Positions 53,063 through 61,354 of a stretch of DNA of 64,000 nucleotides are shown piece by piece (the stretch's first letter is position 1; every line of letters begins with the position of its first letter). Location: assembly GCF_024699925.1 (NCBI RefSeq), contig NZ_JAJOMX010000001.1, forward strand, positions 124,001 to 188,000. The letters run 5' to 3'. The position numbers and the translations under genes are program-made. The notes below the pieces were generated by a model. That model made no database searches and was not told the DNA's origin. It worked only from the letters and a program-made list of their open reading frames with translations. The DNA is from Mesorhizobium sp. J428. GTDB lineage: Bacteria > Pseudomonadota > Alphaproteobacteria > Rhizobiales > Rhizobiaceae.

Positions 53063-54394
53063 CTACTCCGCCGGCTCGGCCACCTTGGCGGGAGCCTTGG
53101 ACATCGGGTTGTTCGGGTGCTGCGTCCAGTTGGCATAGTTCGGCTGGACGATCTTGCCCGTCCGCTGGTCGAGCGCCCCCGCCGCAAGCGGCACCATGTC
53201 GATGCAGCCTTCGACTGGGCAGACATTGACGCACAGGTTGCAGCCCACGCACTCGTCCTCCATCACCTCGAAATGCCGCACGCCATCAACCATCGAGGTG
53301 ATCGCCTGGTGCGAGGTGTCCTCGCAGGCGATGTGGCAGCGGCCGCACTTGATGCAGAGATCCTGGTCGATGTGCGCCTTGGTGATGTAGTTGAGGTTGA
53401 GATACTGCCAGTCGGTGACGTTCGGCGTGGCGCGGCCGATGATGTCGTCGAGGCTCCGATGGCCCTTCTCGTCCATCCAGTTCTCCAGCCCCGCGATCAT
53501 CTCCTGCACGATCTTGAAGCCGTAGGTCATCGCCGCCGTGCAGACCTGCACATTGCCGGCGCCGAGCGCCAGGAACTCAGCCGCGTCGCGCCAGGTGGTC
53601 ACGCCGCCGATGCCGGAGATCGGCAGGCCGCGCGTCTGCGGGTCGCGCGCGATCTCCGCCACCATGTTGAGCGCGATCGGCTTCACCGCCGGCCCGCAAT
53701 AGCCGCCGTGGCTGCCCTTGCCGTCGATCGACGGCTCGGGCGAGAACGTGTCGAGATTGACCGCGGTGATCGACGAGATCGTGTTGATCAGCGACACCGC
53801 GTCAGCCCCGCCCTTGTGCGCCGCGCGCGCCGGATAGCGGATGTCGGTGATGTTGGGCGTCAGCTTCACGATCACCGGCATGCGGGTGTACTGCTTGCAC
53901 CAGCGCGCCACCATCTCGATGTATTCGGGCACCTGACCAACGGCCGAGCCCATGCCGCGCTCGCTCATGCCGTGCGGGCAGCCGAAATTGAGCTCGATGC
54001 CGTCGCACTCGGTCTCCTCGACCAGCGGCAGGATCGCCTTCCAGGACGCCTCCTCGCACGGCACCATGATCGAGGCGACGAGCGCGCGGTCGGGCCAGTT
54101 CTTCTTGACCTGCTTGATCTCCTGCAGGTTGAGCTGCAGGGCGCGGTCGGTGATGAGCTCGATATTGTTGAGGCCGAGCAGCCGCCTGTCCGCGCCCCAG
54201 ATCGCGCCGTAACGCGGGCCGTTGACGTTGACGACCGGCGGACCTTCCTCGCCCAGGGTCTTCCACACCACGCCGCCCCAGCCCGCCTTGAAGGCGCGCT
54301 CGACATTGTAGGCCTTGTCGGTCGGCGGCGCGGAAGCCAGCCAGAACGGGTTCGGGCTCTTGATGCCGACGAAATTGTTACGGATATCAGCCAT
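53063..54394 (-). CDS. preA: NAD-dependent dihydropyrimidine dehydrogenase subunit PreA
   Basis: The 443-residue protein has a dihydroorotate-dehydrogenase-like FMN barrel (residues 1-320) and two C-terminal 4Fe-4S clusters, CIKCGRCHIACE and CVGCNLCVNVCPVEGC. The active loop reads NFGCPHGMSERGMGSAVGQ. As I recall the mammalian enzyme, its catalytic cysteine sits where this chain has Val in SAVGQ. With PreT it reduces uracil and thymine to the 5,6-dihydro forms. Its ATG follows the small gene at 54404 by 9 bases, so preT, that gene and preA are one unit. A downstream DMT gene continues it. Confidence 0.95.
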   Translation of the reverse strand: MADIRNNFVGIKSPNPFWLASAPPTDKAYNVERAFKAGWGGVVWKTLGEEGPPVVNVNGPRYGAIWGADRRLLGLNNIELITDRALQLNLQEIKQVKKNWPDRALVASIMVPCEEASWKAILPLVEETECDGIELNFGCPHGMSERGMGSAVGQVPEYIEMVARWCKQYTRMPVIVKLTPNITDIRYPARAAHKGGADAVSLINTISSITAVNLDTFSPEPSIDGKGSHGGYCGPAVKPIALNMVAEIARDPQTRGLPISGIGGVTTWRDAAEFLALGAGNVQVCTAAMTYGFKIVQEMIAGLENWMDEKGHRSLDDIIGRATPNVTDWQYLNLNYITKAHIDQDLCIKCGRCHIACEDTSHQAITSMVDGVRHFEVMEDECVGCNLCVNVCPVEGCIDMVPLAAGALDQRTGKIVQPNYANWTQHPNNPMSKAPAKVAEPAE

Positions 54395-54403
54395 GGCTCT
54401 ACC

Positions 54404-54727
54404 TCAGTTGGCGTCGCTAGCTTTGAACGTAGTCGCGCGGTCTATCTGAATGGCTTGGCCTGTCGCACGTATAATGACCCGACAGAGTTCATCCCAAAGC
54501 CCTTGCCGATCGATCTCGCGATCCGACCTAGTCGCGAGTTGTTCTGCGACCTCGTCGCATAGGTCCCCCATCGTGATGAGGGGAAGCCTTGTCGACGAGG
54601 CGATAGAGACGCGAAAATGCGCATCTATTGCGTCGATCAAATCGTCATCGTCCCCATCTCCAACGAGATAGAGACTGTTTCTCCGCCCGGTCGCTTCAGC
54701 CCAGACCTCTTTCAGTCGACCGAGCAA
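54404..54727 (-). CDS. 107-residue protein between preT and preA, unknown function
   Basis: This small soluble protein begins (M)LGRLKEVWAEATG, has an acidic patch GDGDDDDLIDAIDAHF and ends with LWDELCRVIIRATGQAI. It has predicted mixed helix/strand character and no signal or membrane segment. The start is TTG at 54727, with a GGTGGGG site in the preT tail; no ATG or GTG in frame serves. No family is recognised. Its placement between the two subunits of dihydropyrimidine dehydrogenase, with gaps of 5 and 9 bases, makes an assembly or regulatory role worth testing. Confidence 0.65.
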   Translation of the reverse strand: MLGRLKEVWAEATGRRNSLYLVGDGDDDDLIDAIDAHFRVSIASSTRLPLITMGDLCDEVAEQLATRSDREIDRQGLWDELCRVIIRATGQAIQIDRATTFKASDAN

Positions 54728-54732
54728 GCTGG

Positions 54733-56089
54733 TTACCCCACCAACACCCGGTGAATGCTCTCCGCCGCATCGCGGCCGGCCGCGACGGCGGCCACCGTCA
54801 GGTCCTCGCGCGCATCGGCGACACAGTCGCCTCCGGCCCAGACCTTGGGATTGGAGGTCCGCCCCTCGGCGTCCACCTTGATGCGACCCCTGTCCATCGC
54901 GATGGTCGCACCCGACCCGTTCAGCGGCGCGGCGTCGAAGGATTGGCCGATCGCCTTGAACACCTGGTCGGCTGCAAGCACCACCGTCTCGCCGGTGCCT
55001 GCCAGCCTGCCATCCGTCTCCGCGGTGTATTCCAGCTCGATGCCGGCGACCTTGCCGTTTGCGGCGATCACACGCTTCGGCTGCAGCCAGTGCCGGATGG
55101 TCACCCCGTTGGCGGCGGCCAGATCCTGCTCGAACTCGGACGCATTCATCTGCTCCTTGCCGCGGCGGTAGGCGACCGTCACCTCTTCCGCGCCCAGCAG
55201 CTTCGACTGCACGGCCGCGTCGATCGCAGTCATGCCGCCGCCGATCACCACGACGCGGCGCCCCACCGGCAAGCCGCCGAGGTCGGAGGCCTGACGCAGC
55301 TCGGCGATGAAATCGACCGCGTTGTCGACGCCGACTGCCGTCTCGCCTTCCGCCCGCAGCGCATTGACGCCGCCGAGGCCCATGCCGAGAAATACCGCGT
55401 CGTGCCGACGCGGTCAGGTCGGCGAGATGATAGTCGCGGCCCAGCGCCTTGCCGTTCTCGATGGTGATGCCGCCGATCGCGGTAACGTAGTCGACCTCCG
55501 CCTGCGCGAAACCGTCGACGCTCTTGTAGGCGGCAATCCCGTATTCGTTGAGCCCGCCCGACTTCGGCTTTGCCTCGAGGATGGTGACGTCGTGTCCCTT
55601 GACCGCCAGACGATGTGCGGCCGCGAGGCCCGCCGGGCCCGCACCGACGACGGCGATCCTGCGACCGGTCGGCTCGGCACGGTGGTAGAACTGCTTGCCC
55701 TGCCCCATCGCGACATCGGTCGCATAACGCTGCAGCCGGCCGATCTGCACCGGCTTGCCCTCGGCGGTCTCGCGCACGCAGGCCTCCTCGCACAACGTTT
55801 CCGTCGGGCAGACGCGGGCGCACATGCCGCCGAGGATGTTCTGGTCGAAGATGGTCTTCGCAGATCCGAGCGGGTTGCCGGTCGCGATCTGGCGGATGAA
55901 GAGCGGGATGTCGATGGAGGTCGGGCACGCCTGCATGCAGGGCGCGTCATAGCAGAAGTAGCAGCGATCAGCCTCGACCAGCGCCTCGTGATGGTCGAGC
56001 GGCGGATGCAGGTCCGAGAAATTGTCGGCGTATTCGGCTGGCGACAGACGGCCCGCGACGATGCCGTCCCTTAGCTGGCCTGTGGCCAT
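54733..56089 (-). CDS. preT: dihydropyrimidine dehydrogenase subunit PreT, frame-shifted in this sequence
   Basis: From ATG at 56089 the protein reads a GltD-like N-domain with cysteine clusters CYFCYDAPCMQACP and CARVCPTETLCEEAC. The FAD fold VVGAGPAGLAAAHRL follows, up to HLADLTAS. Near 55405-55418 the frame is lost. It resumes in the next frame as DAVFLGMGLGGVNALRAEG, the NAD fold VVVIGGGMTAIDAAVQSKLL and WAGGDCV, to the stop at 54733. The span is 3n+1, so one surplus base explains it. Repaired length is about 451 residues, normal for PreT. It passes electrons from NADH to PreA. An upstream RutR-like site suggests pyrimidine control. Confidence 0.9.
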
Positions 56090-56141
56090 TTCAGCAGTTC
56101 CCCTTGTTGTTCGTTGGGAAGATGCTAGCACAGGCAATAAT

Positions 56142-56157
56142 TTTATCAATCGGTCAA
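56142..56157. promoter_or_regulatory. RutR-like site upstream of preT
   Basis: On the minus strand TTGACCGATTGATAAA keeps the TTGACC arm of the RutR pattern and has two mismatches in the other arm. It lies about 52 bases before the preT start, in an AT-rich stretch. It shares the TTGACCGA core with the site at 47537. Confidence 0.4.
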
Positions 56158-56292
56158 AAAATCGGCCAAGCCATTGAATTTCCATCCTAAAAACTTGATA
56201 ATAATACTCATCTTTAGCCAAAGATCGGCATTAGCAATCCATTAACGATCCTTGCAAACGCGGCCTTCACCTTTCGGGGCGAGAACTGCGGC

Positions 56293-56883
56293 ATGGTTCG
56301 CGGGCATTTGACTAAAATGGTCCTTGTCGCCCTGGCGCTCGGCCTGTCGGGCTGCGCCACGCGTCCGCACAGCATCAACAATGTCTGCGCCGTCTTCGAG
56401 CAACAGGATGGCTGGATCACCAACTGGCAGCGTTCGGCCAAGGCTGCAGAGCGCCAGCATGGTATTCCGATGGCCATCCTCATGGCCACAATCCGCAAGG
56501 AATCCGGCTTCCAGTCCAATGCGCGCCCGCCGCGCACGAAGCTTCTCGGCTTCATCCCGTGGAAGCGCCAGTCGAGCGCCTATGGCTATGCCCAGGCGCT
56601 GGACGGCACATGGGAGCAGCATAAGCGCGAGCGCGGCGGCTTCTCCGCCAGCCGCTCCAAGTTCGCCGATGCCGTCGATTTCGTCGGCTGGTACCACGGC
56701 AAGACAGTCTCGACTTACGGCGTCGCGCCGAACGACGCGCACAGCCTCTATCTCGCTTACTACTCCGGCTGGTCTGCCTTCGGAAAAGGAAGCTGGCGCT
56801 CAAACGCCTCGCTCAAACGCACCGCCCGCGACACCGCCCTCATGGCGCAGAGCTACGAGCGGCAGATGGCCAACTGCCGTTAG
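56293..56883 (+). CDS. lipoprotein lytic transglycosylase-like protein (SLT domain)
   Basis: A 196-residue protein with a lipoprotein signal (LVALALGLSGCA, lipobox LSGC with Cys near 21). Its SLT-like domain has the catalytic glutamate in IRKESGFQ (about residue 70), followed by AYGYAQALDGTWEQH and LAYYSGW. These features place it near the EmtA/MltC-like or phage-type SLT enzymes that cleave murein. It should be anchored to the outer membrane. It is a single gene, divergent from preT and converging on the peptide ABC operon. Confidence 0.86.
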   Translation: MVRGHLTKMVLVALALGLSGCATRPHSINNVCAVFEQQDGWITNWQRSAKAAERQHGIPMAILMATIRKESGFQSNARPPRTKLLGFIPWKRQSSAYGYAQALDGTWEQHKRERGGFSASRSKFADAVDFVGWYHGKTVSTYGVAPNDAHSLYLAYYSGWSAFGKGSWRSNASLKRTARDTALMAQSYERQMANCR

Positions 56884-56886
56884 CGG

Positions 56887-59004
56887 TCAGGCGGCCTCGC
56901 CTTCCGGCGCGAAGGAGATGACGTTCTCCATGCCGGCGAACACCTCGGCCGGCAGATGGCACTTGACTTGGTGGCCGTCGCCGAGATCGCGCACCGGCGG
57001 CACCTCGCGCTCGCACAGTCCGCCCGGCACCAGTTTCTTGTAGTTGCACCGCGTCTGGAATGGGCAGCCGGAGGGCGGGTTCATTGCCGAGGGAATGTCG
57101 CCTTCCAGCACGACATGCTTCTTCACCACGCTGGTGTCCGCGATCGGGATCGCCGACAGCAGCGCCTCCGTATAGGGGTGGTAGGGCGGCTGGAAGATCT
57201 GGTCGGTCGTCCCCTGCTCGACGATATGGCCGAGATACATGACCACCACGCGGTCGGCGATGTAGCGCACCACCGACAGGTCGTGGCTGATGAACAGCAT
57301 CGTCGTCTTGTTCTTGCGCTGGATGTCCATCAGAAGTTCGGTGACGGCCGCCTGCACCGACACATCGAGCGCAGACACCGGCTCGTCGGCCACCACTACC
57401 TTCGCCATGCCGGCAAAGGCGCGCGCCACGCCGATGCGCTGCTTCTGCCCGCCGGAGAGCTGGCGCGGCATGCGGGTCTCAAAGGCGCGGGGAAGCTTCA
57501 CCAGATCGAGCAGTTCCAGCATCCGCTGCCGTCGCTCCGCCACCGTCTTGCCGACGCCAAACTTCTCCAGCGTGCGGATGATCTGCGACCCGACAGAATG
57601 GCTGGGATTGAGCGTGTCAAATGGGTTCTGGAACACCATCTGGATCGACGAGATGGTCTCGACGTCGCGCTTCTCGATCGACGTGTTGGCGATCTGACGA
57701 TTGCCGAGCGTCACGCCGCCCTCAGTCGCGGTCTCCAGTCCGAGCAGGATCTTGGCGAGGGTCGACTTGCCGCAGCCGGATTCGCCCACGATCGCCACCG
57801 TCTCGCTCTCGCGCGCCATGAACGAGATAGTCTCGTTCGCCTTGACCGTCTTCGCCTCCGCACCACCAAATATCTCGTTGGCGGCGACCTTGTAGTATTT
57901 CTTCAGCTCCTCGATCTTCAGCATCGGCGCGCCCGGCTTCACCGGCTCCTTCGCCGCCGTCGCGTTGGGCGGCAGCGCCTCCCAGTCGATCTCGTTGAAG
58001 CGCACGCAGCGGCTGTAGTGGCCGTCGTGGCCCGCGACCTCGATCATCGGGATCTCGGCGGCGTTGCAGAGCCCTTCGACGAAGTGGTGGCAGCGCGGCC
58101 CGAAATTGCAGCCCTTCGGCCGCTCGTGCGGCAGCGGCAGCTGGCCAGGAATCGCCACCAGCGGCCGCGAATTCTTGTCCGCGCCCGGCAGCGGGATCGA
58201 GCGGAACAAGCCTTGGGTATAGGGATGCCGCATCCGGTCGAACACATCCCTGATATTGCCGGTCTCGACCGCCTCGCCCGAATACATCACCGTGATGCGG
58301 TCGCAGGTTTCGAGGATCAGGCCGAGATTGTGCGACACGAAGATCATCGACGTGCCGAACTGCTCGCCAAGCCCTTTCACCAGCTCGACGATGCCGGCCT
58401 CCACCGTCACGTCCAGCGCCGTCGTCGGCTCGTCCAGAAGCAGTAGCGCCGGCTTCGACAAGAGCGCCATGGCGATGACGATGCGCTGCTGCTGGCCGCC
58501 CGAGAGCTGGTGCGGATAGGAGTTCATCATCCGCGGCGGATCCGGCAGGCGCACCGCCTTCAGCATCGCCAGCGAGCGCTCGTAGGCCTCCTCCTTCGAC
58601 ACCTTCTCGTGGATGATCGGCACTTCCATCAGCTGCTGGCCGATCTTCATCGCCGGGTTCAGCGAGGCCATCGGCTCCTGATAGATCATCGCGATCTTGT
58701 TGCCGCGGATCGAGCGCAGCTCGGCCTCGGACATGTCGCCCATGTCCTTGCCCTGGAATTTTATCCGCCCGCCGACGATCTTCCCGACATTGGACAGGTC
58801 GCGCATGATGCCGAGCGACACGGTCGACTTGCCGCAGCCGCTCTCGCCGACGATGCCCATCGCCTCGCCGGGCATCACTGTGCAGGAGAAGTCCATCACG
58901 GCGGGAATCTCGCCGCGCTTGGTGAAGAAGGAGATCGACAGGTTCTCGATCTCGATGATCGGCTTGGCGTCTGCGATGGTCGTGGCTTTGACGGCTTCGT
59001 TCAT
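56887..59004 (-). CDS. fused double ATP-binding protein of a Dpp/Opp-type ABC importer
   Basis: The 705-residue protein contains two full ATPases in tandem, equal to DppD plus DppF. The first has GESGCGKSTVSLGI, LSGGQQQRIVIAMAL and LLLLDEPTTALD; the second has GESGCGKSTLAKIL, LSGGQKQRIGVARAF and VVVADEPVSALD. Each ends with the cysteine-bearing oligopeptide-ATPase C-terminal region (GPRCHHFVEGLC; FQTRCNYKKLVPGGLC) that binds a 4Fe-4S cluster in some members. It is the last gene of the operon and follows the DppC-like gene by 10 bases. Both catalytic sites look intact. Confidence 0.93.
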   Translation of the reverse strand: MNEAVKATTIADAKPIIEIENLSISFFTKRGEIPAVMDFSCTVMPGEAMGIVGESGCGKSTVSLGIMRDLSNVGKIVGGRIKFQGKDMGDMSEAELRSIRGNKIAMIYQEPMASLNPAMKIGQQLMEVPIIHEKVSKEEAYERSLAMLKAVRLPDPPRMMNSYPHQLSGGQQQRIVIAMALLSKPALLLLDEPTTALDVTVEAGIVELVKGLGEQFGTSMIFVSHNLGLILETCDRITVMYSGEAVETGNIRDVFDRMRHPYTQGLFRSIPLPGADKNSRPLVAIPGQLPLPHERPKGCNFGPRCHHFVEGLCNAAEIPMIEVAGHDGHYSRCVRFNEIDWEALPPNATAAKEPVKPGAPMLKIEELKKYYKVAANEIFGGAEAKTVKANETISFMARESETVAIVGESGCGKSTLAKILLGLETATEGGVTLGNRQIANTSIEKRDVETISSIQMVFQNPFDTLNPSHSVGSQIIRTLEKFGVGKTVAERRQRMLELLDLVKLPRAFETRMPRQLSGGQKQRIGVARAFAGMAKVVVADEPVSALDVSVQAAVTELLMDIQRKNKTTMLFISHDLSVVRYIADRVVVMYLGHIVEQGTTDQIFQPPYHPYTEALLSAIPIADTSVVKKHVVLEGDIPSAMNPPSGCPFQTRCNYKKLVPGGLCEREVPPVRDLGDGHQVKCHLPAEVFAGMENVISFAPEGEAA

Positions 59005-59014
59005 CGTCTGCCTC

Positions 59015-60214
59015 TCAATCTTTCAGTGATTGTTCACGCAGGGCATCGGCCAGCAGGTTGAGCCCCAGGACGAAGCTCATCAGCGCGATCGTCGGCGGGA
59101 GCGCGGGATGGATGAAGGAACGCAGCAGCCGGGAGGCGTCCTTGATCGCGGTGCCCCAGTCCGGGCTTTCCGGCGCCAGCCCCAGGCCGAAATAGCCGAG
59201 CGTGCCGAGCAGGATCGTGGTGTAGCCGACGCGCAGGCAGGCATCGACGATCAGCGGGCCGCGCGCATTGGGCAGGATTTCCCAAATCATGATGTACCAG
59301 GGGCTCTCGCCGCGCGTCTGCGCCGCCGCCACATAGTCGCGCGTCTTGATGTCCATGACCAAGCCGCGCACGATGCGGAACACGCCCGGCGACGAGGCGA
59401 ACACGACCGCAACAAAGATGTTCAGCGTCGAGGGTTCTATCGAGATCAGGCCGAGCGGGTCGGCGGAGAAGACGAGGCCGAGATAGATCCAGCCGCCGAT
59501 CAGGATCGTCAGTCCGAGCTGGATCCACAGCCGGTCCGGGCGGTTCTTGAACCGCGTCCAGAACAGCGTGCAGAAGAACACCACCGGGAACAGAAAGAAG
59601 AACGCAGCCATCCCGCGCGGGATTGAGACGCCGATACCGGTTGTCTGGCTGAACCAGTTGTCGAAGGTGAGATTGCGGATCTCCGGCGTCACCAGCAGGT
59701 AGAACAGCAGGATCACCGGGAAGGCCAGGACGAGGTTGGCGAGGAAGGACAGGACCGAGTCGATTCGGCCACCGTAATAGCCGGCGGGCAGGCCCAGCGT
59801 GATGCCGACCATCAGCGCGAACATCGTCGCGAACGGCGCGATCACCAGCACGATCTGGCTGCCGTAGATCATGCGGGAGAAGACGTCCCGCGCGAGCTTG
59901 TCGCCGCCGAAATAGTAGACGTCGCTGGTGTTCGGCACGACGGTGCCCGGCATCGCATCCTTCATCACCGCAAGCTGTGTCAGAGGATCAAAGGGCGCGA
60001 TCACAGGCGCGAAGATCGCCGTGAACAGCCAGAACAGGCAGATGAACACGCCTGCGATCCCGACGGAATTCGAGAACAGCTCGCCGTAGAGACCGAGCCG
60101 CTTGCGATAGAAAAAACTCGCCCCCATCACGATCGCCAGCGCCAGCCAGACCGGCCAGAAGCGGCCGATCACCCCGATGAGAACCTGAAACCAGCCGATG
60201 TTGTCGAACTGCAT
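59015..60214 (-). CDS. Dpp/Opp-type ABC permease (DppC-like)
   Basis: A 399-residue permease, longer than the usual 300 because of an extra N-terminal span and a long insert (about residues 165-250) between spans. The core loop TRDYVAAAQTRGESPWYIMI, ending in EILPN, is the EAA motif that docks the ATPase. It pairs with the DppB-like permease 12 bases upstream. The insert with additional hydrophobic segments suggests eight spans, a variant seen in some alphaproteobacterial peptide or microcin-type importers. Confidence 0.91.
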   Translation of the reverse strand: MQFDNIGWFQVLIGVIGRFWPVWLALAIVMGASFFYRKRLGLYGELFSNSVGIAGVFICLFWLFTAIFAPVIAPFDPLTQLAVMKDAMPGTVVPNTSDVYYFGGDKLARDVFSRMIYGSQIVLVIAPFATMFALMVGITLGLPAGYYGGRIDSVLSFLANLVLAFPVILLFYLLVTPEIRNLTFDNWFSQTTGIGVSIPRGMAAFFFLFPVVFFCTLFWTRFKNRPDRLWIQLGLTILIGGWIYLGLVFSADPLGLISIEPSTLNIFVAVVFASSPGVFRIVRGLVMDIKTRDYVAAAQTRGESPWYIMIWEILPNARGPLIVDACLRVGYTTILLGTLGYFGLGLAPESPDWGTAIKDASRLLRSFIHPALPPTIALMSFVLGLNLLADALREQSLKD

Positions 60215-60226
60215 CCTGCGTCCCCC

Positions 60227-61264
60227 TTACTGCACGCGGATGCGCGGATTGAGATAGGCGTAGCCGATGTCCGAGATGAGCTGCGTGAACAGCACGACGA
60301 ACACGGAGACGAGCGAGCAGCCGAGCAAGAGGTCGATGTCGTTGTTGCCGGCGGCCTCGACCAGCGTGAAACCGAAACCCTGGTAGCGGAACATCGTCTC
60401 GACGATGACGACGCCGGTGAGCAACCACGGGAACTGCAGCATGATCACGGTGAACGGCGCGATGAGCGCGTTGCGCAGCGCATGCTTGATGATGACCGTC
60501 CTGAAGCTCAGCCCCTTCAGCCGCGCCGTGCGGATATATTGTTGCGTCATCACCTCGACCATCGAGGCCCGGGTCATTCTCGCAATATAGCCGATGCCGT
60601 AGACCGCCATCGTCATCACCGGCAGCGTGAAGTTGTAGAAATTGACACCCTGCGAGGTCGCGGACGCGGCGGAGCCGTTCAGCCAGCCCAGCCAGGAGGC
60701 GAAGATGACGGTGAAGATGACGCCCGAGACGTATTCGGGTGTGGCGGTGGTCGCGATCGACAGCACCGACAGCGTCCGGTCCGTCCTAGACCCTTCACGC
60801 ATGCCGGCAAGGATGCCGATCATGAGCGAGATCGGCACCATCGTCACCATCACCCAGAACATCAGCACGCCGGTGGCGCCGAGCGCCGGCCACAGCTTGG
60901 CCGCGACGGTGGTCTTGAACTTGGTCGAACAGCCGAAATCGCCCTGCAGGATGCCACCATAATAGGGCTCAGCTGGCTGCTGGCAGGCCTTGTAGCGCAA
61001 CACCGGGCGCCCGGTTGCCGTATCGACCTCCGGCACGCGCTTCACCACGCCCAGCCATTGGCCGTAGCGAACGAAGAAGTTCTCGCGGAACCCGTTCTTC
61101 ACCAGCCACTGCTCGATGTGCTCGTCCGACGAGCGCATGTCGAGCTGGCTGATCGACAGCTTTCTCAGGTTCGGCTCGAGATTGACCATGTAGAAGACGA
61201 CCATGGTCAGGCAGAGCATGGTGATGACCATGGTGCCGAGTCGCCTGATGATGAATGCAAACAT
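60227..61264 (-). CDS. Dpp/Opp-type ABC permease (DppB-like)
   Basis: A 345-residue permease with the DppB N-terminus (FIIRRLGTMVITMLCLTMVV) and EAA loop (YIRTARLKGLSFRTVIIKHA). The periplasmic region between the first two spans is enlarged (about residues 30-120) and contains cysteines, as in the YejB-like subgroup. It follows the binding-protein gene across a 90-base gap containing a hairpin. ATG at 61264 has AGGGG upstream; an ATG five codons earlier is possible. With the eight-span partner and fused ATPase it resembles oligopeptide importers. Confidence 0.91.
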   Translation of the reverse strand: MFAFIIRRLGTMVITMLCLTMVVFYMVNLEPNLRKLSISQLDMRSSDEHIEQWLVKNGFRENFFVRYGQWLGVVKRVPEVDTATGRPVLRYKACQQPAEPYYGGILQGDFGCSTKFKTTVAAKLWPALGATGVLMFWVMVTMVPISLMIGILAGMREGSRTDRTLSVLSIATTATPEYVSGVIFTVIFASWLGWLNGSAASATSQGVNFYNFTLPVMTMAVYGIGYIARMTRASMVEVMTQQYIRTARLKGLSFRTVIIKHALRNALIAPFTVIMLQFPWLLTGVVIVETMFRYQGFGFTLVEAAGNNDIDLLLGCSLVSVFVVLFTQLISDIGYAYLNPRIRVQ

Positions 61265-61315
61265 GCAAGCCCCTGCCATCTAGGTTGGGGTCACGAAGTC
61301 ACCCGTCGAAACGTA

Positions 61316-61337
61316 GGAGGGGCGCACGCGCCCCTCC
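61316..61337 (-). other. hairpin between peptide-binding-protein and permease genes
   Basis: GGAGGGGCGC (61316-61325) and its complement (61328-61337) form a stable GC stem in the gap between stop 61355 and the permease start 61264. No U-run follows on the minus strand, so partial termination or mRNA protection is likely. Confidence 0.6.
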
Positions 61338-61354
61338 CGATTTTCCTGCGATGG

